From assembly GCA_020342235.1 (NCBI GenBank), contig CP073213.1, positions 226,501 through 290,500 of the forward strand: 64,000 bases of DNA, given 5' to 3'. A program made the translations under genes and the position numbers. The notes under the pieces were generated by a model, which worked only from the letters and a program-made list of their open reading frames with translations, was not told the origin of the DNA and made no database searches. This stretch comes from Saccharomycopsis phalli. Its lineage: Eukaryota > Ascomycota > Saccharomycetes > Ascoideales > Saccharomycopsidaceae. Below, piece after piece: positions 49,921-60,417 of this stretch. The first letter of the stretch is position 1; each line of letters opens with the position of its first letter.

Positions 49921-50180
49921 TGTCGTGGATTCAACCTTTTATAGGTTGAGTCCATAGTTACTGGACATAACTGCCCAATAGTTGCTCAGGTATTATCCAA
50001 GTACAATTTGAGACAATGTCTGTCACAATGTACTCCTAAGCATCCGGCTTCCTATGAGAAGACCGAGCTCCACTATAACATTTTAGACATTCTATTCTTT
50101 AGATATCATACCTATCCGGCTATTCAATCGCAAAGGAACAGAACATTTCTTTATGAAGTTTATAGAGTTTATCTAATCTA
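49921..50180 (+). mobile_element. Probable solo LTR relic
   Basis: Starts TGTCGTGGATTC and contains a TATA-like CTTTTATAGG and the shared tract TATCCGGCTATTCAATCGCAAAGGAACAGAAC (about 50113). The right end is unclear. Old. Confidence 0.5.
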
Positions 50181-51016
50181 TTAACTCCAACCCCTCTGGC
50201 GAACCCAAATTTCAACATGTAAAGTTTCAGATTTTCTATTTTTACATCTTGTTACGTTTGCTTCTTGGCTATCTTACGGGTCCTTATTCTCATTCAGATA
50301 TTCCTAGTTGCTTCTAGACTTTCCACTTTGTACAATAGGAACTGAAGGCACAATGTTCATTTCGTCTCCACTAAAGTTATTCGCCTTTTATTCCTGGTTA
50401 TAAATAGCCAAAATTTGAATTTCTAGCAGATATTGAGTCTGAAAGAAATTACGAGAAAAGATATAGAACGAATTCCGAAAAGACAAAGGACTTCTGAGGA
50501 AGGAAGTTCCAAGGAAGACAAAGGTATATAAAAGGAATGGGCTTATCTGGGCCATTGCCTTTGTGATAAGAGATTGGGCAAGGAATGGAGACAAACGGTA
50601 AAATATCTCTTTTTATTACATTATACTTGTAATCTCGCTTAGTAAAACATTACTGAAGCTCGTGTAACTTCTGTAACTTCTGTAACTTCTGTAACTTCTG
50701 TAACTTGTGTAATATTATTAATTTTTATTTCCAGTTGTATTTCAGCTTATATTACCCTCGTCTTTGCATATTGACACTTGGAATTTTCCCATGATTACCA
50801 ACAAATTTATTGTCCAGGGGAGTTCCAAACATTCATGTTACAGTACGCCAGAAGATAAAAATGTATTGTACGATTTGATCCAGTATCTGGTACCAGAAAA
50901 TGCCTAGTACCAGACTATACGAGTTTCACAATCCTGTCCACAATGTATTTCTCAGCCCATCATTAATGCATTGTGTCTACTCAATCTAAGTTATTTCACA
51001 AACTGTTTCTTGCCCT
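50181..51016. repeat. Gene-free region with 9-bp tandem repeat
   Basis: TAACTTCTG repeated about five times (50666-50710). Otherwise no gene; should hold the MDM20 terminator on its right side. Confidence 0.6.
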
Positions 51017-53239
51017 TCAAAATACTTTTGCATACTCACTTTTAATTTCCAATACGATTTTGTTGATGGTCTTTTCCGAAATGGCAACTTCATACTTGAA
51101 ATTAGCCCTCTCCAAAATATGCTTAATTTCAATCTTTTTATCGCTAGAATCGTAATAAATCAATTTGTGCAACGCCTTCAATTTGCTGTTTAGCGTCTTG
51201 TTAGGTTTGTTTCGTAGGCTTCTATATACCACAGACAAGTTTTTTAGCAAATGCTGGCTCACATGGACCGTATTGAAGAACAAATAATCTGTTCGTTGCA
51301 TATTAGCTTGTACCAATTCAATAAGCTGGTCCAATTCAGCGGCCATGTCACCATTTGTGAATAACGTATAATATAATTTGAGTTCCGCCCATTCAATAGC
51401 AGTGAACTGAATACTTGGGTCCGCAACCGACTCATAAATCGCAATAAACTGGTCGACCAACTGCGTATTGATCTTGTCAATAAGTAAAAGCTTAAGAGAT
51501 TTTAACTGTACGTACTCAACGTTTGGAATAGGGCCCAAGTGATTTTCTAATTCAACAGTGTGTCTAAACGGAGACGAATCGTATTGGCATCTAAAATCGC
51601 GATTATCAAAATAAGTGTTGTCAGGCAATCTTTCAGGAACAAGTTCCGGTAAAGTGAGTAATTTTTCAATAATATCCTGTTCCTCTTGCTTATTTTCCGT
51701 AGCACTGCTTTTCTTTTCCCTTAGTGAAATCTCATTAACACCCATTACACCTCGTTCGGCCAACTCTGCTTTTTGAAAATATTTTTCAAAGCTTCCAGAT
51801 AATCTCTTTGAAAAACTAAAGTATCCCTCGATCTTATCAAATGTCTCGTTACTGTAGCCCGCTTGCACATATGAAGGCCTGTACATGAATTTCCCATACA
51901 AGTGGAGGGCTTTTTTCACCAATGACATGGTGTCCCTCAAGTACATTCGAGTACTCACAAGGTACTGGAGGGTGTCTTGCTGGATATTTTGCACCGACAA
52001 TTGCTTGAAGTAGTCAAGTGCCGAGTGGTACAATCCAAGATGGTTTGCCAATTTCACGAGCCAGATCTTGAGGTTGTACTCGTCAGGGTACTTTACCACG
52101 AAATGCTTCAAGAGAATAAACTGGCGAAGCACGTTTTCTGTGGTGAAATTATCAAGGAGCTCTATTTGTATGTTCAAAAGCAACAAGTCCACGCCGCACC
52201 AATAGTCGTCCTTTTCTGGATGTGACAGGATGATGTTGTAGTTTTCGGAGACGAATTCCAGAGACGCGGTCTTGGGGTTCAATATATAGCGCAATTTCTG
52301 TCTGTTTACCAAAGAAATGGCGTCCTGGTTGAAGCTGACAAGATGCGATTCGGCTAACCACGGAACAAAATTGACCAAGTCGTTGATACAGAATTTCTTG
52401 CAGCCAAACTGGGCAATGTAGTCGGCAATTGTTTGGGAAACTGGCCGTTTGCTGTTGATGTCAAGCACGATTCTTGCAAGCAGTGGGTTGCGGCCATTTG
52501 CGGAGATTTGCAAGGGTTTATTGAGCTGTAGTCCGCAATTTATCCAGAGGAGCCAGTAGTTGAAATCATCGAGGCCCTCAGAAATGAGCTTGTCGCAATG
52601 GGCATATAGCTTGTCAAAGGTGTGCGAACGGTGCAAACATGAAATATACATCAATCTAAAGGTTAAATCGGAAAGCAACGGCTCACAGGCAGAAGCTGCC
52701 TCGAGGTAATTATCCTGGAGGAGCCACAACTTGGCCTTTACGTAGTTGTTCAGCAGCACCAAGCGAAGGCCCAAACTGGAATACAACTTGCGCTCCTTGG
52801 CGGAGTGTGCGACCAAGTAGTAGTTGAATGCGGCGACGGTGGCATCGTGAGGGTCTTTAGACACTCTTTGCTTGTGGAAGGTTGCCTTTTGGAGGGACGA
52901 GATGTTGCATGAGCCCAACGAGATATCTAGCCAGAAGTCCACCAATTCCGAGTTATTTGGCTGCTTTTTGAGCAAGTACTCAAACAAGACGCTCAATCCC
53001 GCAGGGTTGTTGTTTTTGTCCAAAATAGTCACCAAAGAGCTAATGTTTTGCGCGGCTTGGGTGTAATTGTCCAGGGTCAACAAGGAGCATATGGTGTCAT
53101 AGGCTTCCAGGTGGCGATGCTCGGCGGTCTGGATATAGTACAGCCACCAGACGGATTTCTGGAACCCAGCCGGGAGTTTGGCGATTTGTTTCCGGGCGAT
53201 TTCCGGATTGTTGTGCACTACACTGATGAAGTTGTCCAT
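51017..53239 (-). CDS. MDM20: NatB acetyltransferase auxiliary subunit Mdm20
   Basis: 740 aa from ATG 53239. Auxiliary subunit that holds the catalytic Nat3 on ribosomes, so that NatB acetylates Met-Asp/Glu/Asn N-termini, including actin and tropomyosin. The protein is helical and TPR-like throughout; the family core is visible at GCKKFCINDLVNFVPWL (about 280) and ALDYFKQLSVQNIQQDTLQYLVSTRMY (about 410-440). Length is near that of yeast Mdm20 (796 aa). Divergent from DEG1 with only 53 bp between start codons. Confidence 0.85.
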   Translation of the reverse strand: MDNFISVVHNNPEIARKQIAKLPAGFQKSVWWLYYIQTAEHRHLEAYDTICSLLTLDNYTQAAQNISSLVTILDKNNNPAGLSVLFEYLLKKQPNNSELVDFWLDISLGSCNISSLQKATFHKQRVSKDPHDATVAAFNYYLVAHSAKERKLYSSLGLRLVLLNNYVKAKLWLLQDNYLEAASACEPLLSDLTFRLMYISCLHRSHTFDKLYAHCDKLISEGLDDFNYWLLWINCGLQLNKPLQISANGRNPLLARIVLDINSKRPVSQTIADYIAQFGCKKFCINDLVNFVPWLAESHLVSFNQDAISLVNRQKLRYILNPKTASLEFVSENYNIILSHPEKDDYWCGVDLLLLNIQIELLDNFTTENVLRQFILLKHFVVKYPDEYNLKIWLVKLANHLGLYHSALDYFKQLSVQNIQQDTLQYLVSTRMYLRDTMSLVKKALHLYGKFMYRPSYVQAGYSNETFDKIEGYFSFSKRLSGSFEKYFQKAELAERGVMGVNEISLREKKSSATENKQEEQDIIEKLLTLPELVPERLPDNTYFDNRDFRCQYDSSPFRHTVELENHLGPIPNVEYVQLKSLKLLLIDKINTQLVDQFIAIYESVADPSIQFTAIEWAELKLYYTLFTNGDMAAELDQLIELVQANMQRTDYLFFNTVHVSQHLLKNLSVVYRSLRNKPNKTLNSKLKALHKLIYYDSSDKKIEIKHILERANFKYEVAISEKTINKIVLEIKSEYAKVF

Positions 53240-53292
53240 GTGGGTATGCAGGTGAAAAATTGAAAAAAAAAAAGGTGTGGGTTTTTGCGGAG
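53240..53292. promoter_or_regulatory. 53-bp divergent intergenic region MDM20/DEG1
   Basis: The only sequence between the two ATGs; it contains an A12 tract (53263-53274, after TTG) that could keep nucleosomes away. No TATA box. The promoters must overlap the neighbouring coding regions, or one start is further inside. Confidence 0.6.
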
Positions 53293-54582
53293 ATGCTACA
53301 ATATCTCAGGAAAATCATGGGTCGTGGGACCTCAGGGAAATACTGCCAGTGGGATCGGGACAGATTGGTTGAGCGGATTGAATATTTGGAGAGTGTCTTG
53401 GAGCTGCGGGGGCCAGGCGACGGGGCCGGGACCAAAAGAAGTCGGCATGAAGAAGGACCGGCCAAGCGACGTCGGTTTGACTTTGACAAGTACCTGACGC
53501 GGTTCATTGCGGTGAAGTTCCAGTATCTTGGATGGAACTACAACGGATTGGCGTTACAGGGGCATAAGACCGAGCTTCCTACAGTGGAGGAGACGGTGCT
53601 ACAGGCAATGGCCAAGAGCAAGTTGATTCCTGGGTATGACGACTTGGCGGGGATCGAGTACTCGCGGTGCGGGAGGACCGACAAGGGGGTGAGTGCGTAC
53701 AACCAGGTGATTAGTCTTCGGGTGCGGAGCAACTTGAGTGACGAGGAGCAGCAGGATGCGGACTGCGATTCCAAGGAGTTGCAGTATGGTCGGATGTTGA
53801 ATCGGCTTCTTCCCAGCGATATCCGAGTGAAGGCAGTGTGTCTTCGGCCGCCGGCTGGCTTTGATGCCCGGTTCAGCTGTCGGTCACGGCATTATCGGTA
53901 CGTTTTCCACGGGCAAGGGTTGGATGTGGGCAAGATGCAACAGGCGGCGGGGCTCTTTGTTGGGGAGCACGACTTTCGGAACTTTTGCAAGATCGATGGC
54001 AGCAAGCAGATCCGCAACTTTTGCCGGACGATTCTTTTGCTGGAGATTGTGCCGGTGGACGAGTGTTTCTATGCTTTCAACTTGGTGGGCACCGCCTTCT
54101 TGTGGCACCAAGTTCGGTGTATGGTTGCAGTGTTGTTGCTTGTGGGCCGTGGTCATGAGGACGCGACTATCGTCAGCGACTTGTTTGACATCCAACAGTA
54201 CCCTAGTCGGCCTGCGTACGACATGGCTGACGACTTGCCTTTGGTGTTGTACGACTGTGACTTTGAAGACATGCCGTGGGTCGAGGAGCCGCATCAAGAC
54301 TACGGGGTGTGGTTGAGAAACCGTGTGGAGGGGCTTGTTATTGCGGGGTCGTATTCGGGGGACAATTCCAACGCAAACGAGAAGCACTGGGTGCACCTTG
54401 GCGACGGAAAGGGTAAGCGTGGGCACAAGTATGTGAAGTTGGCTGATCGGACGCGGCTCATGGGGGCTGAGGAGGCGAATGCAAAGTATAGGAAGAAGAA
54501 GAAGGAGAAGAAGAAGCGTGAGAGGGTGAGTGGGGTGAGTGAGCTGAGTGAGGTGAGTGATGGGAAGTGTGATGAGAAGTGA
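53293..54582 (+). CDS. DEG1: tRNA pseudouridine(38/39) synthase Deg1/Pus3
   Basis: 429 aa from ATG 53293 (the longer frame begins with a TTG at 53260 and is not needed). Modifies U38 and U39 in tRNA anticodon stems. TruA-family motifs: FIAVKFQYLGWNYNGLALQ, the catalytic Asp in YSRCGRTDKGVSAYNQVISL, DARFSCRSRHYRYVF, and GTAFLWHQVRCMVAVLLLVG. N-terminal WDRDRLVERIEYLE is typical of Deg1. The C-terminus is Lys/Glu-rich, then a Ser/Val/Glu repeat from GTGAGT-type DNA. CTG codons at 53494 and 54040 lie where Leu is not expected. The stop overlaps a 7-bp tandem repeat. Confidence 0.93.
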   Translation: MLQYLRKIMGRGTSGKYCQWDRDRLVERIEYLESVLELRGPGDGAGTKRSRHEEGPAKRRRFDFDKYLTRFIAVKFQYLGWNYNGLALQGHKTELPTVEETVLQAMAKSKLIPGYDDLAGIEYSRCGRTDKGVSAYNQVISLRVRSNLSDEEQQDADCDSKELQYGRMLNRLLPSDIRVKAVCLRPPAGFDARFSCRSRHYRYVFHGQGLDVGKMQQAAGLFVGEHDFRNFCKIDGSKQIRNFCRTILLLEIVPVDECFYAFNLVGTAFLWHQVRCMVAVLLLVGRGHEDATIVSDLFDIQQYPSRPAYDMADDLPLVLYDCDFEDMPWVEEPHQDYGVWLRNRVEGLVIAGSYSGDNSNANEKHWVHLGDGKGKRGHKYVKLADRTRLMGAEEANAKYRKKKKEKKKRERVSGVSELSEVSDGKCDEK

Positions 54583-54652
54583 ATTGTGAATTGTGAATTG
54601 TGAATTGTGAATTGTGAATTGTAAGTGAATTATAAATCGTAAATTGTAAATT
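54580..54652. repeat. 7-bp tandem repeat GAATTGT starting at the DEG1 stop codon
   Basis: TGAATTG repeated about six times directly from the stop TGA (54580-54582), then degenerating into GTGAATTATAAATCGTAAATTGTAAATT. Confidence 0.9.
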
Positions 54653-55025
54653 CCACTCAAACAAAAGGCATGGTACGTGCTCAGACAATACCATACCAAA
54701 AGTATTATACACCAGGCAGTTGTAAGTTGAAATATACAACATTATACAGTTCAATAACGCATAACCCACACAAATCACAAGTAAATCACACGCAAATCAC
54801 AGGTAAATCACACGCAAATCAACAAAACAAACATTGCTAGGCATGATAATATGCCTCTTTAGTCTTGCACCACCCATTCCAGCTGAATTTTCCACAGCCA
54901 TTTCTTCGTCCATCAATCTGATTTGGCCTCATTTCCTCCGTTTATGCATCCCATCAGGGTCCATATCGTGTGGTTGCATTCTAAAAACTTCAAAGGCAGA
55001 CGTTTGGTCATACTTTATTTGGTCC
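54653..55025. other. Intergenic with short CAAATCACA repeats
   Basis: Alternating AAATCACACGCAAATCACAGGTAAATCACACGC at about 54774-54830. No gene; the frame starting at 54834 is driven by repeats and not supported. Confidence 0.5.
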
Positions 55026-55165
55026 ACCAAATACATAGTAATAAAGAAAAATTTTACCAAATACATTGTAGTAAGCAAAATTTATCAAATACACCGTAGT
55101 AAAGCAAAATTTACTAAATACATTGTAGTAAGCAAGTTTTACCAAATTCACCGTACTAAAGCAAA
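55026..55165. repeat. ~28-bp minisatellite, five diverged units
   Basis: Units of the form CCAAATACATTGTAGTAAGCAAAATTTA. It creates the KYIVVSKFYQIHR-type repeats in a spurious reading frame. Confidence 0.85.
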
Positions 55166-56415
55166 TTGCCCTCCCTCCAACGATTTATTTCAATGTGGCA
55201 AGGAAAATCTCATTTACATCAAACAAAGACCTATCATTGAATCAGTAAAATGGATATTCGGCCCAGTTTATCCAGAAAGTGCGTATTACCTAGTGAATGG
55301 GTTGTCAATGCACTTTTATTGGTGGGTTATATCTACATGGATTCGAATCAAAATGCAAACTTAAGCCATCTCCAGCACTATAAATAATGTGTCTAAATCG
55401 AATCCATTTAGACAGTCGTTCAAGCTCTGTAGAGGTCGTAAAATGGGTATTTAGAATACGCAATGCGACACAAAAATAGAATCAGCAATAAATCACAATG
55501 AAATGCTCAATCAAAAATCAATATAGTCCATCCACTAAAATATCAAACCCGGAAAATATACGCATGGCCTGGTTTCACACCATCTCATAGTTTGACTCAG
55601 GGAGTGGCCAATACGCTCCCGAGAAAGTAGCCGCATATTGAGTGTGCATCAACAATGGCCGTTTAGAACTTCCCGGAAGAAAAATGCCCCTGATGATTCA
55701 CGTTAAATTTAAGAAGAGGAGATTTCACCAAGGTCACTGGTGAATAAAATTTCTCTTCATTCTCGGATCGTGACATTGTCCAAAATTGCTAAATCGGCTA
55801 TACCCCATCTGACAGGGATTAGCATCAACGTAAAAGAGGAGACACCGATGGAAAAATACAACCAGGATTCCACCCTTGGAAACTGGAAAAATGCCAACCT
55901 CGACTTCATCACAATCTTCCAGTGTGTACAAGAGTATTACCGGAGCATGCATGTTCTTTGAAATTGTCGTCATGCCTCGATTTAACACTCCGAAACATTA
56001 CAAAAAACTTACACTGGCGTTGGATCGTCTGATTCTTTGAGGTTCTTTTTTGGCATGGTCTTCTCGATGCGGAATGCCGCATGCTCACCACATGCTTACA
56101 GCAGTTTGATGTACCCACGTACTCCTTCATTTGTAAAAATTGTAGCTCACGTTGCAATATTAGCTGTCTTAATTAGGGAGATTGTCTATTGGAATACAGT
56201 GCTACTGCTGCTGATGCAATGGCTGTGCAAATTCTCAGAGTTCTGGTCGGTAGACATCTTCGTGTACCATCAGCATGATCAATCGAGGATATCTATTCCC
56301 TACAGGACCGCCAATCGCAAAAAAAAATCTAAGCATACAATGACTTGCGACTGCCTACTTTGATGTGTTATATAATATACATTATGGGACCGGCATTTCA
56401 TCTTATCTCAGAGTC
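55166..56415. other. Gene-free stretch upstream of the transporter
   Basis: 1.25 kb with short open frames only (for example 55740-55961, 56037-56363), none recognised. It could hold a decayed gene; nothing can be aligned by eye. The last ~100 bp contain the transporter promoter (TTATATAATATAC near 56369). Confidence 0.4.
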
Positions 56416-57945
56416 ATGGACAATCGTATTGAATCCAACTATTATGGAACATACCCAAGCGATAATCAGTCGGAAGAAAAGTCTCGAGACTACTACCAAT
56501 ACTTGTCTGAGGAGTCCAAGACTCTTCGAGTCTCGGAGTTGGCAGTGCAATACGGCGTGAACCACAAGCGTCTCATGTGGAAGATAGACTACTGTGTCAT
56601 GCCCGGGTTCTGTATACTATACTTTGTGGGCTTTTTGAACCGCAACACATTTGGCTTGGTCTATGTGGATGGCATCTTAAACGACTTGAAAATGCTGCCA
56701 CTAGACTTTGATGGGGCATACGCTGCATTCCTCGTACCCTACATTGTATTACAGTTCTTTTCCAACTACATTTTGAAGCTCATTCGACCACACTTTTGGA
56801 TCAGTATATCCACTCTTATATATGGAGGGTTGACGGTGGCATCGGCATTTTCCAAATCCAAGGTACAGTACATTGCCTGTCAAGTACTCCACGGAATCTT
56901 CCAGGCAGGCACAGAGGCTGCGATTTTTTATATTCTTGCTCACTATTATGAGCGAAGAGAATCTCAGAAACGGTTCAGTTTGATTTGCGCGTGTGGGTCC
57001 ATGGCTGGCGTGGCAGGAAACTTGATCAACTTCTCGTTGAAAATCCACAAAAAAGACAGCGAGTGGCCCACATGGATGTGGTTACTTCTCATTGAGGGCT
57101 GTATAACCATGGGGACCTCATTTCTTCTCTTTGTCATTGTGCCGGACTTCCCAGAAGGTGCACGTTTCTTCTCAGACAGCGAAACTTTGTTCATTGTCAA
57201 GAAGTTGGAGATTCATGCTGGCCGATCCGGTTATAACTTGGACTTCTCTGCCAAAGATGTTTTCAGTACCTTGATGGATCCAATGATCTTTCTTCCGGCG
57301 TGTGTCACGTTTGGCATTGGCGTCAATCTCTACTTATACACTCTTTGGGAACCAATTTTTGCGTTGGAATTGGGATTTGAGTTGTGGACAATTAACAGAA
57401 ATGCAGCTTTGGTGTACGTCTCGTCTGCAATCTGGACGGTTCTTTGTGCACTATTGTCAGATAAACTCCAGCGACGGTACACATTCTTGGTGCTCAACGG
57501 CATCATCTGCATGGTCGGGTTCCTTGTGGCCTACTGTGAAAATGGGAAATACTTTGGGTATGGCGTACGAAATATTGCCTCGTATTTTGCCATTGCTGGG
57601 GCAACTGCTGCATACCCATTGATCCTTTGCTGGTCGAGTTTGAATCTTTGCGGCCACTTGCGGAAAGCCATTGCAATTTCTGTTGAAATTTCGCTTGGAT
57701 CAATGGGAGGCTTGGTGGCGGTGTTTGCAACCCACAGTAATAACATGCATTATACACAGGGCTTGCTCACGGGGATTTTTTCAATGGTGTTTGCTATAGT
57801 CATGGCTTCGGTATACCTAGGATGGATGCATCATGAGAACAAGAAGAAGCGGTCCTCGTCATATAAGGATAACTTTCAGCAGCTTTCTCGGACCAAGAAG
57901 ATTTTAATGGGTGATAAATCGCCGGACTTTGATTACATGTATTGA
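56416..57945 (+). CDS. Major facilitator transporter, DAL5-type anion:cation symporter
   Basis: 509 aa from ATG 56416; the in-frame GTG at 56365 is not a start. Twelve membrane segments are expected and about that many are visible. Family features: KIDYCVMPGFCILYFVGFLNRNTFGL (TM1 with an Asp after RLMWKI), FLVPYIVLQFFSNYILK, a GIFQAGTEAAIFYILAHYYERRE loop, and PDFPEGARFFSDSE before the central loop. Substrates of related yeast proteins include allantoate, nicotinate, biotin, pantothenate and sulfonates; the substrate here cannot be told. C-terminal tail Lys/Ser-rich and cytosolic. Confidence 0.85.
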   Translation: MDNRIESNYYGTYPSDNQSEEKSRDYYQYLSEESKTLRVSELAVQYGVNHKRLMWKIDYCVMPGFCILYFVGFLNRNTFGLVYVDGILNDLKMLPLDFDGAYAAFLVPYIVLQFFSNYILKLIRPHFWISISTLIYGGLTVASAFSKSKVQYIACQVLHGIFQAGTEAAIFYILAHYYERRESQKRFSLICACGSMAGVAGNLINFSLKIHKKDSEWPTWMWLLLIEGCITMGTSFLLFVIVPDFPEGARFFSDSETLFIVKKLEIHAGRSGYNLDFSAKDVFSTLMDPMIFLPACVTFGIGVNLYLYTLWEPIFALELGFELWTINRNAALVYVSSAIWTVLCALLSDKLQRRYTFLVLNGIICMVGFLVAYCENGKYFGYGVRNIASYFAIAGATAAYPLILCWSSLNLCGHLRKAIAISVEISLGSMGGLVAVFATHSNNMHYTQGLLTGIFSMVFAIVMASVYLGWMHHENKKKRSSSYKDNFQQLSRTKKILMGDKSPDFDYMY

Positions 57946-59081
57946 TATGGTATCGGGATGGGGCAGGCCAGGCTTTATAGAGTGAAGGATGTTTTGGAAG
58001 GATAAAAGTAAAAGACAAAAGGTTCAAGAAGTTCAGTCTGATGACTGGAATTCAATTAAAAATGTGTTTATAACTTGTTTATTTGACTAGAAAAATTTAT
58101 ATTGACTTGGAGCATCACAACTAGACATGGATTCTAAAGAACGTCCCAATCTGTCCACTAAGTGCCGACTTTATGATTAAGAGGGTTAGTGCAGCTTTTT
58201 TGTACTCAGCTTTTATTATATTCCTATACTTCACTGCCACCAACCTGACATAACATTTTGCCAAGTTCCTTTATTCCGTACATGTTCTATACGATCCAGA
58301 GGCTTGTTTCTCCATTTCTCAAATGGGTCACAGAAGAACGAACCTCGGAATAAAAAACCCAGGAATAACTCTACACTCCACAACAATCCTTGAACATAGT
58401 ATTCTGAATAAGATGATCCAATTAAATAGAATCACAAAGTAAATCCAGTCAGAGATTACAAAAGACTCATTGTAGGCTACCCTTCAGCTAAAGTGACAAA
58501 CACAGGCCCAAAAAACGCGTAGATAAGCACTTTTCAATGGATGACAAGCACTACAGAATTACACGATAACCACTCTTCAGGCTCACTACAAGACGCTCCA
58601 AGAAGCAAACCGCGAGTCATCTCAGACCAACACAAACTTCTTTCTGAAGCCCTAGTCAAGCGCAAAGATTTTTTGTTCCATCAGTCAGCACTGATTAAAT
58701 TGTTTCAAGCATAATTAGGACAATTCAACCAGATTACCATCCCAAACAACCACCATACACACATTTAGAAACACTTGGATCAGAGAACCAAACACTGTAC
58801 TGTGCGAGTCAGGTTCACCTCTCTCTTTACTGACACAGAAAACAGTACATACTCATTGGATTTAACCGTTATTGTTGGACGACTATCCATTTCTTTACAG
58901 TAGCAAAATGAGACCTGCTTGGTACCTACGGAGTGAGACCCATGGGCCTAGAGCTGTTTCTCACAACTTAAACACAAGTCAAAAGTCTTTCATTGTGAGT
59001 GGGGTTTTCTTATGACTATTTTATATCGGCGACATACTAAACGGCAATATTAATCTCCGTGACTAAAGTCTACTGTCAACC
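57946..59081. other. Gene-free stretch, 1.1 kb
   Basis: No gene, tRNA or clear repeat seen. The last part (about 59048-59095) resembles a decayed LINE 3' end. It may hold the promoter and a 5' exon of the following gene. Confidence 0.4.
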
Positions 59082-60417
59082 ATGAATAGGTTTATACACT
59101 CTCCATACTCATTTTTCACATGCATGCAGTAACCCTAACTACAGTTTGTTTCTCGCTGGCTTTTGTTTGGTACTAGGCTGGGCTATTGCCAATATAATTC
59201 CTAGTGCTATTTTCAACAAATTGCTTTCCACGATTCTCGTTCTCTTATTTATATTCTGTTTATTTCTTTTGCTATTTCTTCTTCTTTTGATGCCCCTTTG
59301 CAATTACACCGCTGCGGTCTCTCAATATGTCTTCCTAACTATAATCTTCTTTCTTGCCCTATGCAAAACGCTTTTCAATGCGATTTTTCACCGCTCAAAG
59401 AACTTGCTTCCTTCTTTGGATCCTCAAAACAAAAAAATCGTGCCTAGTGTGGGTTATTATATCTCCTTGTGTGGCTTGGATCTAGAAGAGTACCGACTCT
59501 TGACCGACGATGGGTACTACTTAACAATGGCTAGAATAACAGGCCAGCAGTCGCAGAACCATAGAAAGCCCATGGTTCTTCTCCATGGCTTGTTGCAATC
59601 CTACGGAGCATACTGCTCTTCTGGAGTAGACAGCTTGGCAGTGTTTTGGTACAAGCAGGGCTACGATGTGTGGTTGGCAAATAATCGGTGTGGGTTCAGA
59701 CCCCAGCATACCAGCTTAGATACAAGGGACAGCGACTTTTGGAACTGGGATATCAAGGAAATGGCGAGGTTTGATCTTCCGTGCATAATAGACCACGTTG
59801 TCTCCAAAACTGGCCAGAAGGTAAACTTGGTGGCCCATTCCCAAGGTACCACCCAGACGTTTCTTGGCTTGGAGGCTGTGAAGCACAATCTAGACTGTTT
59901 TATTGGGCTTGCACCCGCAGCATTTCCGGGGAAATTGTATAGGGAAAGCAGGTACATCAAGTTCTTGCGAGACTGTAATTTCCGCTATGCCTTTGGAATA
60001 AACGAGTTTATGCCTTTAATGATGCAGATGCGATCGTTTTTAAAGAGATCCAAGCTCTTTGGATTCTTTGGGTATTCTGTGTTCAATTACTTGTTCCATT
60101 GGAATGATAAATTGTGGGACCCTCGTTACCGAGCTAGACACTTTCTCTTTTCCCCGGTGCATGTCAGCAGCAAGCACATCAGATGGTGGATGCAAGAGTT
60201 TTGCGACGGAATTGAAATCAATGTGGATAGCGACTTTCCGGTTTTGTTGTTTATCCCAGGCAAGGACGAGTTGGTGGATAGCCAACGGTTAATGGAGAGG
60301 TTTGAGCATCATTTCATTGAGAATTACAGTCACTTGGATGTGTTGTGGGCTAGGGATGTCAGGGAGACAGTTGGAAAGCCTGTTTGTGAGTATATTGAGA
60401 GGTTACAAGCGACATGA
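59082..60417 (+). CDS. Steryl ester hydrolase, YEH-type (probable small intron at 5' end)
   Basis: An alpha/beta-hydrolase that releases sterol and fatty acid from steryl esters in lipid droplets or at the plasma membrane. The main frame is 59146-60417 (about 423 aa). It has several N-terminal membrane segments and the family features: LLTDDGYYLTMARI, LLHGLLQSYGAYC, GYDVWLANNRCGFRPQHTSLD, nucleophile VAHSQGTTQT (Ser), Asp in LFIPGKDELVD and His in NYSHLDVLWARD. NNRCGF...HT is typical of Yeh1/Yeh2 rather than Tgl1. No in-frame ATG exists before 59146 back to a stop at 59083. A CTAAC branch-like site and TACAG at 59131-59144 suggest splicing. A candidate first exon is ATGAATAG at 59082-59089, or one ending before GTGAGT at about 58996. 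Confidence 0.8.
59090..59144 (+). other. Possible short intron at the YEH-like gene
   Basis: The 3' part CCCTAACTACAG has a CTAAC branch-like element and an AG acceptor at 59144. The 5' site GTTTAT at 59090 is non-consensus. Splicing here would join ATGAATAG to TTTG in frame. A GTGAGT at about 58996 is an alternative donor. Confidence 0.3.

Noticed and set aside
53884-54699. 271-aa frame antisense to DEG1
   Set aside because: DEG1 on the other strand is strongly supported by motifs; this is its shadow.
54834-55364. 176-aa frame with YIVVSKFYQIHR repeats
   Set aside because: Produced by the 28-bp minisatellite; no family resemblance and no conserved start.
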